Shown: in pieces, positions 50,704 to 60,149 of the stretch
Numbering within the stretch: position 1 is the stretch's first letter
Layout of the letters: every line of letters starts with the position of its first letter
Origin: Alistipes provencensis
GTDB taxonomy: Bacteria; Bacteroidota; Bacteroidia; Bacteroidales; Rikenellaceae
Direction: 5' to 3'
DNA length: 64,000 bases
Assembly (NCBI RefSeq): GCF_900083545.1
Contig: NZ_LT559262.1
Coordinates: 2,141,673 to 2,205,672, forward strand
Program-made: the position numbers and the translations under genes
The notes under the pieces: generated by a model
Database searches by the model: none
What the model was told of the DNA's origin: nothing
The model's input: only the letters and a program-made list of their open reading frames with translations

Positions 50704-52533
50704 TTAGTCGAAGGACTGCATTTCGATGAGTTTGGCGTAGATGCCGTTGCGCTCCATCAATTCGGCGTGCGTGCCCCGTTCGGCGATGCGGCCGTGGTCC
50801 ACGACGATGATCTGGTCGGCATTGTGGATGGTCGAGAGGCGGTGGGCGATGACCACCGACGTACGGCCTTTGAGCAGGTTGTTGAGGGCCTCCTGCACGA
50901 GTTTCTCGCTCTCGGTGTCGAGCGCCGAGGTGGCCTCGTCGAGGATCAGGATGTCGGGGTTTTTCAGCACCGCGCGGGCGATCGAAAGCCGCTGGCGCTG
51001 TCCGCCGGAGAGCTTCACGCCCCGGTCGCCGATGTTCGTTTCGTAACCCTCGGGGCTCTCGCGGATGAAGCAGTCGGCGTTGGCGACCTTAGCCGCTTCG
51101 ACCACCTCTTCGTGCGTGGCGCCGCGCTTGCCCATGGCGATATTGCCCTCGATGGTGTCGTTGAAAAGCACGGTGTCCTGCGCCACGACGCTCATGTGCC
51201 CGCGCACGCTCTCCTGCGTGTAGTCGCGCAGCGAAACGCCGTCGATCAGGATTTCGCCCGACGTGGGGTCGTAGAAGCGGGGCAGCAGTTCGCTCAGGGT
51301 CGACTTGCCGCCGCCCGAGGGGCCTACCAGCGCCACGGTCTGCCCGCGGAGTATCTCGAATGAAACGCCGTCGATCACCTCGCGCGAACCGTCGTAGGAG
51401 AAGTGCACGTCGCGGAACTCGATCTTCTCCTTCAGCCCCGTCAGTTCCTTGGCGTCGGGGCTGTCCTCGATTTCGGGTTTCGTGTCGATGATCGAGAAGA
51501 TACGCTCGCCGGCCGCAATGCCTTGGTTGATGTTGGCGAACTGGTCGATAAAGGTGCGCACGGGGCGCGTGATCTGCGAAAAAATAGCCACGAAAGCGAT
51601 GAATCCGCCGGGATCGAGCGTCCCCTTGGCGACGAGCGAACCGCCGAAGACGAGGATTACGCCCACGGCCGTGATGCCGAGGAATTCGCTCATCGGCGAG
51701 GCCAACTGCTGGCGGCGGGCCATCGAGAGGGTCAGCCGTGCGAGGTCGGCGCTGATGGCGTAGTATTTTTGTTTAATGTATTCGACGGCGTTGTAGCTCT
51801 TGATGACCTTGATGCCTGCGAGCGATTCGTCGAGCGTGGCGACCATCTCGCCCATGCGCTGCTGGTTGGTGCGGGCCGGGTGGCGGAGTTTCTTGACGAT
51901 GCTGCCGATGAGCAGCGCCACCACCGGAAGGAACAGCACCGAGAAGACGGCGAGCTCCCACGAGATGGCCACCATCATCACGATGTAACCGACGATGAGG
52001 AACGGTTCGCGGAACGACACCTGTAGGGTGTTGGTGATGCAGAACTGCACCACGCCCACGTCGGAGGTGATCTTCGAAATGATGTCGCCCTTGCGCTGGT
52101 CCGAAAAGTAGCCCACGTTCATGTCCATCACGCGCGAGAACATCTCGTTGCGCATGCGTTGCAGGGTCCTTGTGCGCATGTTCTCCATGGTCCAAGCGCC
52201 CAGATAGCGGAACAGGTTGCTCAGCAGGCTGATGCAGACGGCCACCACGGCCAGCAGCATCAGGACGTTCTGCGTGGAGTATTCTTGGAAAATATGCGAA
52301 TAGGTGAAGTTGAAAAGCGTGGCCAGATAGTCCTGATTGAACTCCACGGGCGGCAGTTTCTCGACATACTCGAACGAGTAGTTCGCGTCGAACATGGTGT
52401 TCAGGATCGGGATGATCAGCATGAACGTCAGCGAGTTGAACAGCGCGTAGAACAGGGAGTAGAAGAAGTAGGGAACCGCGTATTTCTTGATCGGCCGGGC
52501 GAAGCCCAACAGCCGCATGTATGTTTTGAACAT
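50704..52533 (-). CDS. MsbA-like ABC exporter (fused membrane and ATPase domains)
   Basis: The 609-residue protein is a type IV half-transporter with six membrane helices (about 15-330) and an ATPase domain with Walker A GPSGGGKST, Q-loop AQDTVLFNDTI, signature LSGGQRQR, Walker B ILILDEATSALD and the switch His in IAHRLST. The start MFKTYMRLLGFARP is used; a longer open frame reads into a non-coding repeat with two promoters (52571-52718). Lipid or lipid-A flippases of the MsbA group have this form and length, but drug or peptide export cannot be excluded. It heads an operon with the acetyltransferase pseudogene and histidine kinase. Confidence 0.92.
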   Translation of the reverse strand: MFKTYMRLLGFARPIKKYAVPYFFYSLFYALFNSLTFMLIIPILNTMFDANYSFEYVEKLPPVEFNQDYLATLFNFTYSHIFQEYSTQNVLMLLAVVAVCISLLSNLFRYLGAWTMENMRTRTLQRMRNEMFSRVMDMNVGYFSDQRKGDIISKITSDVGVVQFCITNTLQVSFREPFLIVGYIVMMVAISWELAVFSVLFLPVVALLIGSIVKKLRHPARTNQQRMGEMVATLDESLAGIKVIKSYNAVEYIKQKYYAISADLARLTLSMARRQQLASPMSEFLGITAVGVILVFGGSLVAKGTLDPGGFIAFVAIFSQITRPVRTFIDQFANINQGIAAGERIFSIIDTKPEIEDSPDAKELTGLKEKIEFRDVHFSYDGSREVIDGVSFEILRGQTVALVGPSGGGKSTLSELLPRFYDPTSGEILIDGVSLRDYTQESVRGHMSVVAQDTVLFNDTIEGNIAMGKRGATHEEVVEAAKVANADCFIRESPEGYETNIGDRGVKLSGGQRQRLSIARAVLKNPDILILDEATSALDTESEKLVQEALNNLLKGRTSVVIAHRLSTIHNADQIIVVDHGRIAERGTHAELMERNGIYAKLIEMQSFD

Positions 52534-52570
52534 TCGGGGCGTATGTTTGGTGGTTACGCAATAATCGAAA

Positions 52571-52718
52571 CAAAGATACGAATAAGCCGAGAGAAAAAAG
52601 CAAACTCGCTTGCATTTTTTCCGAGGCGGAGTATCTAAGGCAGCGCCAAAGATACGAATAAGCCGAGTGCAATGCAAATTTATTTGCAATTGCCGGGGCG
52701 GAGTATCCAAGACGCAGT
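52571..52718 (-). repeat. Two tandem 72-76 bp repeat units, each carrying a full promoter
   Basis: Unit 1 (52571-52646) and unit 2 (52647-52718) both start CAAAGATACGAATAAGCCGAG and end near GGCGGAGTATC. On the minus strand each gives -7 TATCTTTG (complement of 52571-52578 and 52647-52654) with -33 TTTG (complement of 52601-52604 and 52675-52678), spacers 22 and 20. Both point at the ABC exporter. A third partial copy may start at 52719. Similar CGTATCTTTG-bearing repeats are, from memory, frequent in Bacteroidales. Confidence 0.8.
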
Positions 52719-52818
52719 CAAAGGTAGAAATAATAACCCGAAAAGCGAAACCTGTGTGAAATTTCGGCGAAAGTTCGCGTCCTGCAGACCAAAAAAAACG
52801 GAGCGGCGACGTTTCCGT

Positions 52819-53283
52819 TTACCGCTCCGCAGGTTCATAGCCCGTATCTTCCAGCCAATGCGCCCGGTCGTTGGCCGCCGCGACGGCCAACACGTCGCAT
52901 CGGTTGTTCTCCACCGTGTCGGCGTGTCCCTTGACCCAGACGAAACGGACGTTGTGACGGTTGTACACGCTGAGGAAGCGCATCCACAGGTCGGGGTTCT
53001 TCTTGCCGGCGAACCCCTTGCGCACCCAGCCGAAGACCCAGCCTTTGGTGACGGCGTCGACGACGTATTTCGAGTCGGAGTAGATCACCACGTCCGAACC
53101 CTCGAACTTGAGCGTTTCGAGCGCCACGCACACCCCCATCAGCTCCATGCGGTTGTTGGTCGTGAGGCGGAAGCCCTGTGACAGCTCCTTGCGGTGCTGT
53201 CCCGAGAGGAGTACCGCGCCGTAACCGCCCGGGCCGGGGTTTCCGAGGGCCGAGCCGTCGGTGTAAATCGTAATTGCCGCCAA
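52819..53283 (-). CDS. rnhA: Ribonuclease HI
   Basis: The 154-residue enzyme removes RNA from RNA-DNA hybrids. The four acidic active-site residues are visible: YTDGSALGNPG (Asp9), NNRMELMGV (Glu47), YSDSKYVVD (Asp69-70 region) and NNRCDVLA (Asp near 134). The basic handle region KGWVFGWVRKGFAGKKNPDLW and the WVKGHAD motif are intact. It follows valS by 36 bases and is probably co-transcribed. Length and motifs match the bacterial RNase HI type. Confidence 0.97.
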   Translation of the reverse strand: MAAITIYTDGSALGNPGPGGYGAVLLSGQHRKELSQGFRLTTNNRMELMGVCVALETLKFEGSDVVIYSDSKYVVDAVTKGWVFGWVRKGFAGKKNPDLWMRFLSVYNRHNVRFVWVKGHADTVENNRCDVLAVAAANDRAHWLEDTGYEPAER

Positions 53284-53319
53284 ATCCGTCGTGAGATAGG
53301 TTTGTTCGTGTTTCCCGAT

Positions 53320-55947
53320 TTAACCGAGCGCCGCCAACTGCTCTTTGAGAGCCGCGATCTTGGCTTCGGTGTCGGCCTGCTTGGCACGCTCGTTGGCCAC
53401 GACCTTCTCGGGCGCCGAGGAGACGAAGCGTTCGTTCGAAAGCTTCTTCATCACCGAGGCGAGGAATCCCTCGTAGTAGGTCAGGTCGTCCGCGAGTTTT
53501 TTGCGCTCGGCTTCGGCGTCGATCTTGCCCGCCATCGGCACGAAATACTGTGTCGTCTTGACGATGAACGCCGCGGCCGCCGGGTCCTTCTCCGTCACGG
53601 TCTCGATCGCCGCGAGGTTGGCCATCTTGACCAGTATGGGGGCGAACTCCGCAGGGTAGTTCTCGTCGGCGATGACCCGGAGCGTCAGCGCCTCTTTCTG
53701 CGGCAGATTCTTCTGGTTGCGGATGTTGCGCACCGAGGTGATAATCTCCTTCGCCAGTTCGAAACGCGCCAGCATCGCGGCGTCCTCGGCCACGGGCTCG
53801 GGTTTCTGCGCCACGCAGATCGAGTCGCCCTCGGCGCGGGGCGCGAGGTCCTGCCAGATCTCTTCCGTGACGAACGGCATGAAGGGATGCAGCAGGCGCA
53901 TCAGGGCGTCGAACCAGCCTTTCGTCGCCTCCATCGTCGGGGCGTCGATCGGCTGCCCGTAGGCGGGTTTCACCATTTCGAGGTAAAGACCGCTGAAATC
54001 GTCCCAGAACAGGCGGTAAGCCTCCTTGAACGCCTCCGAAATGCGGTACGACTTGAAATCTTCGGTGATCTGGCGCAGCGAACGGCCCAAAGCCTGCCCG
54101 AACCACGCCACGGCCAGCCGGTTGTTCTCTCCCTGCACCGCCGCGGTGTCCACCTGCCAGCCGTTGACGAGGCGGTAGGCGTTCCATATCTTGTTGCCGA
54201 AGTTGCGGCCCTGCTCGCACAGCGCCTCGTCGAACATCACGTCGTTGCCGGCCGATGACGAAATGAGCATGGCCATGCGCACGCCGTCGGCGCCGTACTG
54301 GGCGATCAGGTCCAGCGGATCGGGCGAATTGCCCAACTGCTTCGACATCTTGCGGCCGATCTTGTCGCGCACGATGCCCGTGAAGTAGACGTTGCCGAAG
54401 GGCTTTTCGTGGCGGTATTCGTACCCGGTTATAATCATGCGGGCCACCCAGAAAAAGATGATGTCGGGAGCCGTCACCAAGTCGTTGGTGGGGTAGTAAT
54501 AGTTGATCTCCTTGTTGTCCGGGAAGCGGATGCCGTCGAAGACCGAAATCGGCCACAGCCACGACGAGAACCATGTGTCCAGCACGTCCTCGTCCTGCCG
54601 CAGGTCGGCCATCTGCAACGTCGCGTCGCCCGTCTTCGCGCGGGCTTTCTCCAACGCCTCCTCGGCCGTCAGGGCCACCACGAAGCCGCCTTTGGGGAGG
54701 TAGTAGGCCGGGATGCGCTGGCCCCACCACAACTGGCGCGAGATGCACCAGTCCTTGATGTTCTCCATCCAATGGCGGTAGGTGTTCTTGTATTTCTCGG
54801 GCACGAAGCGGATCGCGTCCTCCATCACGGCTTTCGTCGCGGGCTCGGCCAGCTCCTGCATCGAGAGGAACCACTGCATCGAGAGCTTGGGCTCGATGGC
54901 TACGCCCGTGCGCTCCGAGTAACCCACGTTGTTGGTGTAGTCCTCGGTCTTTTCCAGCAGGCCTGCCGCCGCGAGGTCCTTCTCGATCTGCCGGCGCACG
55001 TCGAAACGCTCCTGACCCACATAGAGACCCACCTTGTCGTTCACCGTGCCGTCGTCGTTGAAGATGTCGATGGTCTCCAGTCCGTATTTCTCGCCCAGCA
55101 TGTAGTCGTTCACGTCGTGCGCCGGAGTCACCTTCAGGGCGCCCGTTCCGAACTCGATGTCGACATACTCGTCGCGGATCACGGGGATCGAACGGCCCAC
55201 CAGCGGCACGATCACGCGGGCGTCCGCGGCCAGCCACTCATAGCGCGGGTCGTTGGGGTTGACGCACAGCGCCGTGTCGCCCAGTATGGTTTCGGGGCGC
55301 GTCGTGGCGACGATGATCGCCTTGTCGGTGCCCTCGACCTTGTAGCGCAGGTAGTAGAGCTTGCCGTGTGACTCCTTGAAGACGACCTCCTCGTCCGACA
55401 GGGCCGTCTGCGCCGCGGGGTCCCAGTTGACCATCCGCACGCCGCGGTAGATCTTGCCTTTCTCGTAGAGGTCGCAGAAGACGCGCAGAACGCTCTCCGT
55501 GCGGGCCTCGTCCATCGTGAAGCAGGTGCGGTCCCAGTCGCACGAGGCGCCCAGCTTGCGCAACTGCTTGAGGATCACGCCGCCGTATTTCTCCTTCCAT
55601 TCCCAAGCGTAGCGGAGGAATTCCTCGCGCGTGAGCGACGCCTTTTCGATGCCCTGCTCGTGGAGCATCGCCACCACCTTGGCCTCCGTGGCGATCGACG
55701 CGTGGTCCATGCCCGGCACCCAGCAGGCGTTCTTCCCGGACATCCGCGCACGGCGGACGAGTACGTCCTGCAGCGTGTTGTTGAGCATGTGCCCCATGTG
55801 GAGCATGCCCGTCACGTTGGGGGGCGGAATGACGATCGTGTAGGGTTCCCGCTGGTCGGGTTCCGAGTGGAAAATCCCCCGGTCGATCCAGTAGTCGTAC
55901 CACTTGGATTCGATCTGCTGCGGTGCGTATTTGTCGGCGATTTGCAT
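53320..55947 (-). CDS. valS: Valyl-tRNA synthetase
   Basis: The 875-residue class I synthetase charges tRNA-Val. Signature [17 protein letters not shown] (HMGH, about 41-57) and [15 protein letters not shown] (KMSKQ) frame the Rossmann core. An editing domain (about 190-340), the anticodon-binding helical bundle, and a C-terminal coiled-coil arm (last 65 residues, [29 protein letters not shown] and [21 protein letters not shown]) follow. It is upstream of rnhA. TAACTTTG and TATCTTTG boxes lie 30-60 bases before the ATG. Complete and of normal length. Confidence 0.97.
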   Translation of the reverse strand: MQIADKYAPQQIESKWYDYWIDRGIFHSEPDQREPYTIVIPPPNVTGMLHMGHMLNNTLQDVLVRRARMSGKNACWVPGMDHASIATEAKVVAMLHEQGIEKASLTREEFLRYAWEWKEKYGGVILKQLRKLGASCDWDRTCFTMDEARTESVLRVFCDLYEKGKIYRGVRMVNWDPAAQTALSDEEVVFKESHGKLYYLRYKVEGTDKAIIVATTRPETILGDTALCVNPNDPRYEWLAADARVIVPLVGRSIPVIRDEYVDIEFGTGALKVTPAHDVNDYMLGEKYGLETIDIFNDDGTVNDKVGLYVGQERFDVRRQIEKDLAAAGLLEKTEDYTNNVGYSERTGVAIEPKLSMQWFLSMQELAEPATKAVMEDAIRFVPEKYKNTYRHWMENIKDWCISRQLWWGQRIPAYYLPKGGFVVALTAEEALEKARAKTGDATLQMADLRQDEDVLDTWFSSWLWPISVFDGIRFPDNKEINYYYPTNDLVTAPDIIFFWVARMIITGYEYRHEKPFGNVYFTGIVRDKIGRKMSKQLGNSPDPLDLIAQYGADGVRMAMLISSSAGNDVMFDEALCEQGRNFGNKIWNAYRLVNGWQVDTAAVQGENNRLAVAWFGQALGRSLRQITEDFKSYRISEAFKEAYRLFWDDFSGLYLEMVKPAYGQPIDAPTMEATKGWFDALMRLLHPFMPFVTEEIWQDLAPRAEGDSICVAQKPEPVAEDAAMLARFELAKEIITSVRNIRNQKNLPQKEALTLRVIADENYPAEFAPILVKMANLAAIETVTEKDPAAAAFIVKTTQYFVPMAGKIDAEAERKKLADDLTYYEGFLASVMKKLSNERFVSSAPEKVVANERAKQADTEAKIAALKEQLAALG

Positions 55948-55979
55948 AGCGCGTAGGTTTTACTTTGTTTTCAGGGATG

Positions 55980-55987
55980 CAAAGTTA
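55980..55987 (-). promoter_or_regulatory. -7 element for valS
   Basis: TAACTTTG on the minus strand, 32 bases before the valS ATG. A second match TATCTTTG lies about 20 bases further upstream. The divergent lon promoter is 50 bases away. Confidence 0.65.
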
Positions 55988-56030
55988 TTAACATTCTGTC
56001 AAAGATAAAATAAAATCCATGAAAAAACGT

Positions 56031-56038
56031 TACCTTTG
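56031..56038 (+). promoter_or_regulatory. -7 element for lon
   Basis: TACCTTTG lies 22 bases before the ATG at 56061. It also falls inside a longer open frame starting at 56019, which argues that the downstream ATG is the real start. Confidence 0.75.
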
Positions 56039-56060
56039 CAACATTATATATTTGTATACT

Positions 56061-58490
56061 ATGAGCAAAAAAGATAAGATAGAAACCTTCGAAGTAGACG
56101 ACGTGAACCTTCTCCCCGAACTGCTCGACGGCAAACACCATGTGATTCCCATCGTGACAGGCGGTGACGAACCCGTGGAGGAGGTCGAGGTTCCGGAGAT
56201 CATACCCATTCTTACGCTGCGCTCCTCGGTGCTTTTCCCGGGGGCGATAACCCCCATCACGGTAGGCCGCGACAAGAGCATCAACCTCGTCCGCGCGGTG
56301 AATGCCGAGGGCGGCATTCTGGGTGCCGTGCTTCAGCGCGAAAGCGACGTCGAGGACCCCGCGCCGGACGACATGTACAAGGTCGGCACCGCGGCGCGCA
56401 TCATCAAGATTCTGGAGATGCCCAACGGCAACCTGACGGTGATCCTGAACGGTCTGGAAAAGGTCGAGATCACGGAATACATTACCACCGAGCCCTATTT
56501 CAAGGCCCGGGTGACGGCCCTGCGCGACTCGACCCCCGACCTGAAGAGCATCGAGTTCGAGGCCCTCGTGGACTCGATCCGCGACGTGGCGCTGAACATC
56601 ATCAACGTCTCGCCGTCGATGCCCAAGGAGGCGGCCTTCGCCATCAAGAACATCGACTCGAAGCGCGGCATCATCAACTTCATCTGCTCCAATATGGAGC
56701 TCACGGACGAAGATCGCCAGTCGCTGCTGGAGGCCCCCGGCCTGCTGGCCCGCGCCCGCAAGCTGCTCGAAATACTCATCCGCGAGCAGCAGTTGGCCGA
56801 GCTGAAAAGCCAGATTCAGGAGCGTGTCAAGCAGGAGATCGACAAACAGCAGAGGGACTACTACCTGCAGCAGCAGATGCGCACCATTCAGGACGAGCTG
56901 GGCGACGGTGCCGATGCCGACATCGAGAAGATGCGCGAGGCGGCCAAGAAGAAGAACTGGCCCAAGGAGGTCGGCGAAACGTTCGAGAAGGAGTTGCAGA
57001 AGGTCGAGCGGCTGAATCCCGCCGTGGCCGAGTACTCGGTGCAGATGACCTACCTGCAACTGTTGCTGGAACTGCCGTGGAACGACACGACGAAGGACAA
57101 TCTCGACCTGACCTGCGCCCGCGAACAGCTCGACCGCGACCATTTCGGGCTGGACGAGGTGAAGGAGCGCATTCTGGAACATCTGGCCGTCATCAAACTC
57201 AAGGGCGACCTCAAGTCGCCGATCCTCTGCCTCTACGGCCCTCCGGGCGTGGGCAAGACCTCGCTGGGTAAGTCGGTCGCCGCGGCGCTCGGCCGCAAGT
57301 TCGGCCGCATCTCGCTGGGCGGACTGCACGACGAGTCGGAGATCCGCGGACACCGCCGCACCTACATCGGCGCCATGCCGGGCCGGATCATCCAGACCAT
57401 CAAGCGGTGCGGATCGTCCAACCCCGTCATCATCCTCGACGAGGTGGACAAGGTGACGGTTTCGAACCACGGCGACCCGTCGAGCGCCCTGCTGGAGGTC
57501 CTCGACCCGGAGCAGAACACCACGTTCCACGACAACTACATCGACATGGAGTACGACCTGTCGAAAGTGCTGTTCATCGCCACGGCCAACAACATCGCCA
57601 ACATCGCCCCGGCGCTGCGCGACCGCATGGAGATGATCAACATCCCCGGCTACCTCGTGGAGGAGAAGGTGCGCATCGCGCTGGACCATCTGCTGCCCAA
57701 GCAGCGCGAGGCCCACGGCATCAAGGAGCAGGAGATGACGCTCTCGGCGGAGGTCGTCGAGCAGATCATCTCGGGTTATACGCGCGAATCGGGCGTCCGC
57801 TCGCTGGACAAGCTGCTGGCGAAGATCGCCCGTGCCCGCGCCAAGCAGATCGCTTTCGACGAGGCTTTTGCACCCGAAGTTTCGGCCAAGGAGGTCGAGA
57901 AGATCCTCGGCATGCCCAAGTTCCTGCGCGAAGAGTACGAGGTGGGCGGCATGACGGGCGTCGTGACGGGTCTGGCATGGACCGAGGTCGGCGGCGACAT
58001 CCTCTACATCGAGTCGGTGCTGACGCCCGGCAAGGGCAAGGTGAGCCTTACGGGTAATCTGGGCGATGTGATGAAGGAGTCGGCCACGATCGCCCACGAG
58101 TGGGTGATGGCCCACCACAAGGAGCTGGGCATCGACCCGGAGATGTTCGAGAAGAACGATATCAACATCCACGTTCCGGAGGGCGCCATTCCGAAGGACG
58201 GCCCGTCGGCCGGTATCACGATGGTCACCTCGATCGTCTCGACCTATACGGGCCGCAAGGTCAAGGAGCGCATCGCCATGACGGGCGAGACGACCCTCCG
58301 CGGACGGGTGATGCCCGTGGGCGGCGTGAAGGAGAAAATACTGGCCGCCAAGCGCGCCGGCATCACCGAGCTGATCCTCTCGGAGGAGAACCGCAAGGAC
58401 ATCGCCGAGATCAAGGAGGACTACATCGCCGGGCTGACGTTCCACTATGTTCGTACGAACAGTGATGTATTGGCGTTAGCTTTATTGTGA
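56061..58490 (+). CDS. lon: ATP-dependent protease La (Lon)
   Basis: From MSKKDKIETFEV the protein is 809 residues. The LonA substrate-binding N-domain (about 40-240, IPILTLRSSVLFPGAITPITVGR) is followed by a coiled-coil linker, the AAA+ module with Walker A GPPGVGKTSLGKS (near 393-405) and Walker B VIILDEVDKV, and the protease domain with Ser716 in PKDGPSAGIT and Lys757 in GGVKEKILAAKRAG forming the catalytic dyad. It degrades misfolded and regulatory proteins in the cytoplasm. The start was chosen from the -7 box at 56031-56038. A palindromic repeat begins just after the stop codon and may end transcription. Confidence 0.98.
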   Translation: MSKKDKIETFEVDDVNLLPELLDGKHHVIPIVTGGDEPVEEVEVPEIIPILTLRSSVLFPGAITPITVGRDKSINLVRAVNAEGGILGAVLQRESDVEDPAPDDMYKVGTAARIIKILEMPNGNLTVILNGLEKVEITEYITTEPYFKARVTALRDSTPDLKSIEFEALVDSIRDVALNIINVSPSMPKEAAFAIKNIDSKRGIINFICSNMELTDEDRQSLLEAPGLLARARKLLEILIREQQLAELKSQIQERVKQEIDKQQRDYYLQQQMRTIQDELGDGADADIEKMREAAKKKNWPKEVGETFEKELQKVERLNPAVAEYSVQMTYLQLLLELPWNDTTKDNLDLTCAREQLDRDHFGLDEVKERILEHLAVIKLKGDLKSPILCLYGPPGVGKTSLGKSVAAALGRKFGRISLGGLHDESEIRGHRRTYIGAMPGRIIQTIKRCGSSNPVIILDEVDKVTVSNHGDPSSALLEVLDPEQNTTFHDNYIDMEYDLSKVLFIATANNIANIAPALRDRMEMINIPGYLVEEKVRIALDHLLPKQREAHGIKEQEMTLSAEVVEQIISGYTRESGVRSLDKLLAKIARARAKQIAFDEAFAPEVSAKEVEKILGMPKFLREEYEVGGMTGVVTGLAWTEVGGDILYIESVLTPGKGKVSLTGNLGDVMKESATIAHEWVMAHHKELGIDPEMFEKNDINIHVPEGAIPKDGPSAGITMVTSIVSTYTGRKVKERIAMTGETTLRGRVMPVGGVKEKILAAKRAGITELILSEENRKDIAEIKEDYIAGLTFHYVRTNSDVLALALL

Positions 58491-58491
58491 T

Positions 58492-58593
58492 AAACCGCCC
58501 CTTGCGGCACATCCCTTATCCGTGGCGAACGGGAAATACGGCTTGTATGTCCCGTCCGCTCCGGATTTCACGATGCCCCACAATCGGCGGCTT
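58492..58593. repeat. Palindromic repeat family copy D (complete, 102 bp)
   Basis: Outer arms AAACCGCC and GGCGGCTT, then TTGCGGCACATC opposite GATGCCCCACAA, inner arms GGCGAACGGGA and TCCCGTCCGC, centre ATAC-GGCT-TGTAT. TTTCACGATGC is identical to copy A and GCGGCACATC almost so. It begins one base after the lon stop and ends 55 bases before kdsB. Confidence 0.75.
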
Positions 58594-58648
58594 CTGACAA
58601 TAAAGGAGTTCCGTTTGTTTTTGTGCGAAAAAAAGGTATTTTTACACT

Positions 58649-59395
58649 ATGAAATTTATCGCGATAATTCCGGCGCGTTATGCGTCCACCCGTTTCCCCG
58701 GGAAGCCGCTGGCCATGCTGGGCGGAAAACCCGTCATAGAGCGGGTTTACGAGCAGGTGGCCGGGGTGTTGGACGATGCCGTGGTGGCTACCGACGACGA
58801 GCGTATCTACGACGCCGTGCGGGCCTTCGGGGGGCGGGTCGAAATGACCTCCCCGGAGCACCGGAGCGGCACCGACCGCTGCTGGGAAGCCTATTGCAAG
58901 CAGGGTAAGGAGTACGACGTGGTGGTGAACGTGCAGGGCGACGAACCCTTTATCCAACCCTCGCAACTGGAGGCCGTGAAACGGTGCTTCGACGACCCGG
59001 CGACCGACATCGCCACGCTCGTGAAACCCTTTACGGAGGCCGACGGACTGGCCGCCCTCGAAAATCCCAACTCCCCCAAGGTGGTCCTCGACGCACAGTC
59101 GCGGGCCATCTATTTTTCCCGTTCGGTGATCCCTTACCTGCGGGGCGTGGAGCGTGCGGAGTGGCTTGCGCGGCATACGTTCTACAAGCATATCGGGCTT
59201 TACGCCTTCCGCGCCGACGTGCTGCGGGCGGTGACGGCCCTGCCGCAGTCGACGCTCGAAAAGGCCGAGTCGCTGGAACAATTGCGCTGGCTGGAGAACG
59301 GCTACAAAATAGGTGTGGGCATTTCGGAGGTCGAGACCATCGGTATCGACACCCCCGAGGATCTGGAGAAAGCGGAAGCCTTTTTAATTAAATAG
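58649..59395 (+). CDS. kdsB: 3-deoxy-manno-octulosonate cytidylyltransferase (CMP-Kdo synthetase)
   Basis: The 248-residue enzyme activates Kdo as CMP-Kdo for lipid A core assembly. The nucleotidyltransferase motif [16 protein letters not shown] opens the protein. [30 protein letters not shown] and [12 protein letters not shown] are all family landmarks, and [16 protein letters not shown] closes it. It is first in a tightly packed operon kdsB-kdsA-kdsD (gaps of 1 and 0 bases) that covers three steps of the Kdo pathway. No clean -7 box is seen; TATTTTTA at about 58635 is a weak candidate. Confidence 0.97.
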   Translation: MKFIAIIPARYASTRFPGKPLAMLGGKPVIERVYEQVAGVLDDAVVATDDERIYDAVRAFGGRVEMTSPEHRSGTDRCWEAYCKQGKEYDVVVNVQGDEPFIQPSQLEAVKRCFDDPATDIATLVKPFTEADGLAALENPNSPKVVLDAQSRAIYFSRSVIPYLRGVERAEWLARHTFYKHIGLYAFRADVLRAVTALPQSTLEKAESLEQLRWLENGYKIGVGISEVETIGIDTPEDLEKAEAFLIK

Positions 59396-59396
59396 T

Positions 59397-60149
59397 ATGG
59401 CAATGAAATTTATCGCAGGTCCGTGTGTGATCGAATCGGCCGAACTGCTGGACACGGTGGCCGAACGGCTGGTGGCTATCAACCGGGCGCTCGGCACCGA
59501 CATCATCTTCAAGGCGTCGTTCGACAAGGCCAACCGCACGTCGATTGCGTCGTTCCGCGGCCCGGGGCTCGAAAAAGGTTTGCAGATGCTTGCCGACGTG
59601 CGGACGAAATGGGGGCTGAAGCTCCTCACGGACATTCACGAACCGGCGCAGGCCGCGCCCGTGGGCGAGGTGGTCGACGTGATTCAGATTCCGGCTTTCC
59701 TCTGCCGCCAGACCGATCTGGTGGTCGCCGCGGCGAAGACCGGCAGGACGGTGAACATCAAGAAGGCCCAGTTCCTGTCGGGTCCCGATATGCAATATCC
59801 CTACGAAAAGGCCCGCGAGGCCGGAGCCTCCGACATCTGGCTCACCGAGCGCGGCAACTCGTTCGGCTACAACAATCTGGTCGTCGATTTCCGCAATATT
59901 CCCGACATGCTGAAAATCGCCCCTACGGTCGTCATGGACTGCACCCACTCGGTGCAGCGTCCCGGTGCGGCCGGCGGCAAGACGGGCGGCAACCGGGAGT
60001 TCGTGCCCGCCATGGCCCGTGCGGCCAAGGCGTTCGGAGCCAACGGCTTCTTCTTCGAGGTGCACCCCGATCCCGACAAGGGACTGAGCGATGCCGCGAA
60101 CATGTTGGCTCTCAATGATCTGGAAGCGTTAATTAAATCCCTGCTGTAA
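59397..60149 (+). CDS. kdsA: Kdo-8-phosphate synthase, metal-dependent type
   Basis: The 250-residue enzyme condenses phosphoenolpyruvate with arabinose 5-phosphate. Motifs are FKASFDKANRTS, FRGPGLEKGL, LLTDIHEPAQA, QIPAFLCRQTDLV, NIKKAQFLSGPDM and FEVHPDPDKGLSDAANML. FIAGPCVIES places a Cys where metal-dependent KdsA enzymes bind their ion, in contrast to the Asn of the E. coli metal-free class; this is inferred from the family pattern. The N-terminus is shorter than in E. coli (284). It starts one base after kdsB and its stop touches the kdsD start. Confidence 0.96.
   Translation: MAMKFIAGPCVIESAELLDTVAERLVAINRALGTDIIFKASFDKANRTSIASFRGPGLEKGLQMLADVRTKWGLKLLTDIHEPAQAAPVGEVVDVIQIPAFLCRQTDLVVAAAKTGRTVNIKKAQFLSGPDMQYPYEKAREAGASDIWLTERGNSFGYNNLVVDFRNIPDMLKIAPTVVMDCTHSVQRPGAAGGKTGGNREFVPAMARAAKAFGANGFFFEVHPDPDKGLSDAANMLALNDLEALIKSLL

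Noticed and set aside
52534..52710. N-terminal extension of the ABC exporter
   Set aside because: The extra residues translate the promoter-bearing repeat; the normal MFKTYMRLLGF start lies downstream.
56019..56060. Upstream start for lon
   Set aside because: The -7 box TACCTTTG lies inside this stretch, so it is not in the transcript.
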